Below are positions 62,069 to 64,000 of a stretch of 64,000 nt of DNA, in pieces. The DNA is taken from contig CAVQJP010000016.1 in the NCBI GenBank assembly GCA_963712825.1, forward strand, positions 558,001 to 622,000, in the 5' to 3' direction. The notes below the pieces were generated by a model. The model was not told where the DNA came from. It saw nothing but the letters and a program-made list of their open reading frames with translations, and ran no database searches. Position numbers and translations under genes: made by a program. This DNA comes from AP-15 sp963712825. GTDB taxonomy: Bacteria; Pseudomonadota; Alphaproteobacteria; ATCC43930; CGMCC-115725. Positions within the stretch are counted from its first letter, which is position 1; each line of letters begins with the position of its first letter.

Positions 62069-63493
62069 GTGTCTGGGCGGGTGCTGGTCGTCGACGATCT
62101 TGATATCAACGTCAAGCTGCTCGACGCCAAGCTTTCCGGCGAATATTTCGAGGTGCTGACCGCCGCCGACGGGCGTTCGGCGTTGCGCGTCGCCGCCGCC
62201 GAATTGCCCGACGTGATCCTGCTCGACGTGATGATGCCGCGTATGGACGGCTTTGAAGTCTGCCGCCGGCTGAAGGCCGACCCGCGCACCGCCGATCTGC
62301 CGGTCGTCATGGTCACGGCATTGTCCGACGCCGCCAACCGGCTGCGCGGTCTGGAGGCGGGGGCCGACGATTTCCTGACCAAGCCGGTCGCCGACATCGC
62401 CCTCTTCGCCCGCGTGCGCTCGCTGGTGCGGCTCAGGCGGATGATGGAAGAATGGCGCCGGCGCGACGAGATTTGCGGCCGTTTTGGCGGCGGCGAGCCG
62501 GCGCCGGAGCTTGATCGCGGACCGGCGCAGATTCTGATCATCGAAGAAGACGCGTTCGCCGCCGCCAAGATGGCGGAAACCCTCGGGATCGCCCACCGCG
62601 TGACAACGGCTGAAAGCTGCGCCGCCGCCCAGCCCTGCCTTGACGGCGAGATCGATCTGGTCATCGCCAGCCTGACCGCCGGCGACGCTGAAGCGCTGCG
62701 TTTTGTCGCCCAGTGCCGGGCGAGCGACCTGTTCCGCCAGCTGCCGATCCTGCTGATCGCGGCCGAGCGCGACCTGCCTCGCCTCGCCAAAGGGCTCGAC
62801 CTCGGCGCCAACGACTACCTGGTCCGTCCGATCGACCGCAACGAGCTGATGGCCCGCACGAGCACCCAAATTCGCCGCCGGCGGCTGCAGCAGCGGCTTG
62901 ACGAGAATTACCGCCGCAGCCTGGCGCTGGCTCTGACCGACGAGCTGACCGGGCTCTACAATCGGCGCTATCTGCTGGCCCATCTGGACGAGGTGATGGC
63001 GCGGGTCGCGGGCGACGGCGTCGGGGCGGTTTTGCTGATGTTCGACATCGACCATTTCAAGCGGGTCAACGACACCTGCGGCCATGCCGCGGGCGACGAA
63101 GTACTGCGCCAGATCGCCGCCCGTGCGCTCGACAGCGTGCGCAGCGTCGATCTCGTCGCCCGCCTCGGCGGCGAAGAATTTGCCGTGGTGATGCCCGAGA
63201 CCGGTCTCGCGGTCGCCGCGACGGTTGCCGAGCGGCTGCGGCTCGCGGTCGCGGGCGAACCCTTCCGCTGGCGCGCCGGCGGCCGGCGCCTGCGGGTCAC
63301 GGTCAGCATCGGCGCCACGGCGGCGATCACCGGCGACGACCGCGACCGGCTGCTCAAGCGCGCCGACGACGCGCTCTACGAAGCAAAATCGGCCGGGCGC
63401 AACCGCGTCGTCGTGCATGCAGCCCGGCTCGGGGGCCGCTTCGACACCGTCCCGCCGCCCACCCCAATCCGTATCGAGGTATGCCCATGCTGA
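62069..63493 (+). CDS. pleD: PleD-type response regulator / diguanylate cyclase
   Basis: A 474-residue protein: receiver 1 (residues about 3-120, phospho-acceptor Asp53 in LLDVMMPRMDG), a degenerate receiver 2 (about 152-270) and a GGDEF domain (about 285-455) with active-site GGEEF at 367-371. RSVD at 358-361 is an RxxD inhibitory site five residues before it, so c-di-GMP feedback is expected. GTG 62069 starts the protein. PleD controls stalk and flagellum transition in Caulobacter; here it marks c-di-GMP control of the cell cycle. Confidence 0.92.
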   Translation: MSGRVLVVDDLDINVKLLDAKLSGEYFEVLTAADGRSALRVAAAELPDVILLDVMMPRMDGFEVCRRLKADPRTADLPVVMVTALSDAANRLRGLEAGADDFLTKPVADIALFARVRSLVRLRRMMEEWRRRDEICGRFGGGEPAPELDRGPAQILIIEEDAFAAAKMAETLGIAHRVTTAESCAAAQPCLDGEIDLVIASLTAGDAEALRFVAQCRASDLFRQLPILLIAAERDLPRLAKGLDLGANDYLVRPIDRNELMARTSTQIRRRRLQQRLDENYRRSLALALTDELTGLYNRRYLLAHLDEVMARVAGDGVGAVLLMFDIDHFKRVNDTCGHAAGDEVLRQIAARALDSVRSVDLVARLGGEEFAVVMPETGLAVAATVAERLRLAVAGEPFRWRAGGRRLRVTVSIGATAAITGDDRDRLLKRADDALYEAKSAGRNRVVVHAARLGGRFDTVPPPTPIRIEVCPC

Positions 63494-64000
63494 CGGCGGT
63501 CAAGGACGACATAGCCGGCGATCTCGCACCCGAGCTGTCGATCGTCATGCCGTGTCTGAACGAGGCGCAAACGGTTGGCCGATGTGTCGAGAAGGCGTTG
63601 GCCTATCTCAACATGTACAACATCAGCGGAGAGGTGATCGTCGCCGACAACGGCAGCACCGACGGCTCGCAGGCGATCGCTCGAGGCCTGGGCGCGCGCG
63701 TCATAGCGGTGGCGGCGCGCGGCTACGGGAACGCATTGCGGGCGGGCATCAAGGACGCCCGCGGCGGGCTTGTGATCATGGGCGACTCCGACGACAGCTA
63801 CGACTTCCTGACCTTGCAGCCCTTTGTCGAGCAGCTCCGTGCCGGATACGACCTCGTGCTGGGCAACCGGTTTCGCGGCGGAATCGCATCCGGCGCCATG
63901 CCGGCCTTGCACAAATTCTTTGGCAATCCGCTGCTGACCTTGATTGGCCGCGCGCTCTATAAGAGCCCGAGCCGCGATTTCTATTGCGGATTGCGTGGGT
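63487..64000 (+). CDS. Family 2 glycosyltransferase, 5' part (runs off window)
   Basis: The first 171 residues of a GT-A glycosyltransferase: LSIVMPCLNEAQTVGRCVEK, VIVADNGSTDGSQAIARGLG and VIMGDSDDSYDFL with the metal-binding DxD-type acids, then LVLGNRFRGGIASGAMPALH. This style is that of dolichol-/polyprenyl-phosphate sugar synthases. ATG 63487 has GAGG seven bases upstream and overlaps the pleD stop by seven bases; ATG 63481 is the alternative. Confidence 0.88.
   Translation, partial: MLTAVKDDIAGDLAPELSIVMPCLNEAQTVGRCVEKALAYLNMYNISGEVIVADNGSTDGSQAIARGLGARVIAVAARGYGNALRAGIKDARGGLVIMGDSDDSYDFLTLQPFVEQLRAGYDLVLGNRFRGGIASGAMPALHKFFGNPLLTLIGRALYKSPSRDFYCGLRG

Overview
The window is GC-rich (most genes have strongly GC-biased third codon positions) and carries gene orders typical of Alphaproteobacteria: ruvC-ruvA-ruvB-tolQ-tolR-tolA-tolB-pal-cpoB-tilS-ftsH-glmM-thiD, zapA followed by a 6S RNA, a short prokaryotic-type ProS, and a DivK-PleD pair. 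Rhodospirillales or a neighbouring order fits best, but the species cannot be named from the sequence alone.

Layout. 1-16 kb: a Kup potassium transporter cut by the window edge, then mostly single housekeeping or accessory genes (DUF5681 protein, glyoxalase-like VOC protein, frameshifted TTC38-like TPR gene, HupE/UreJ-like membrane protein, secreted NHL beta-propeller, pyridoxamine-5'-phosphate-oxidase-fold (PPOX) protein, amidase, PLP aminotransferase, proS, DUF2382 stress protein, comEC). 16-30 kb: an aromatic-compound region, with an AaeB/AaeX/AaeA-like efflux operon, a LysR regulator, an HpaB-type flavin monooxygenase, an extradiol-type VOC protein, both subunits of a Rieske ring-hydroxylating dioxygenase, and two near-identical NHL beta-propeller genes that flank an unknown membrane protein and a DinJ-YafQ toxin-antitoxin pair. 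29.6-45.9 kb: the conserved core block from zapA and 6S RNA through ruvCAB, tol-pal, tilS, ftsH, glmM and thiD, followed by a convergent malic enzyme.

47.7-51.4 kb is the most unusual part. On the minus strand a cytoplasmic subtilase whose Asp motif (DGPV) resembles PatA, a 69-aa CGGC protein, and a protein resembling the C-terminal domain of the cyanobactin protease PatG lie in line, followed by short peptides that share a conserved N-terminus (PGFTA[E/D]) and have variable C-terminal halves. Three such peptides exist. Each sits immediately downstream of a PatG-C 3' end, but only one of those PatG-C genes is intact; the other two are remnants. A duplicated, stop-containing fragment of the neighbouring CoA-transferase gene lies inside the array. 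I read this as a candidate RiPP-like system expanded by module duplication. It lacks YcaO/PatD and other tailoring enzymes inside the window. The function is inferred, not shown.

51.7-64 kb: a family III CoA-transferase, a CMP/dCMP-type deaminase, a methyltransferase, a heavy-metal-type RND efflux operon (adaptor, CzcA-like pump, NodT-like outer-membrane factor with a frameshift), a DUF1345 remnant, then DivK, PleD and the start of a family 2 glycosyltransferase.

Several genes carry single-base frameshifts (TTC38-like, malic enzyme, outer-membrane factor, DUF1345). Some may be assembly errors. I saw no rRNA or convincing tRNA gene, CRISPR array, or intact insertion sequence.
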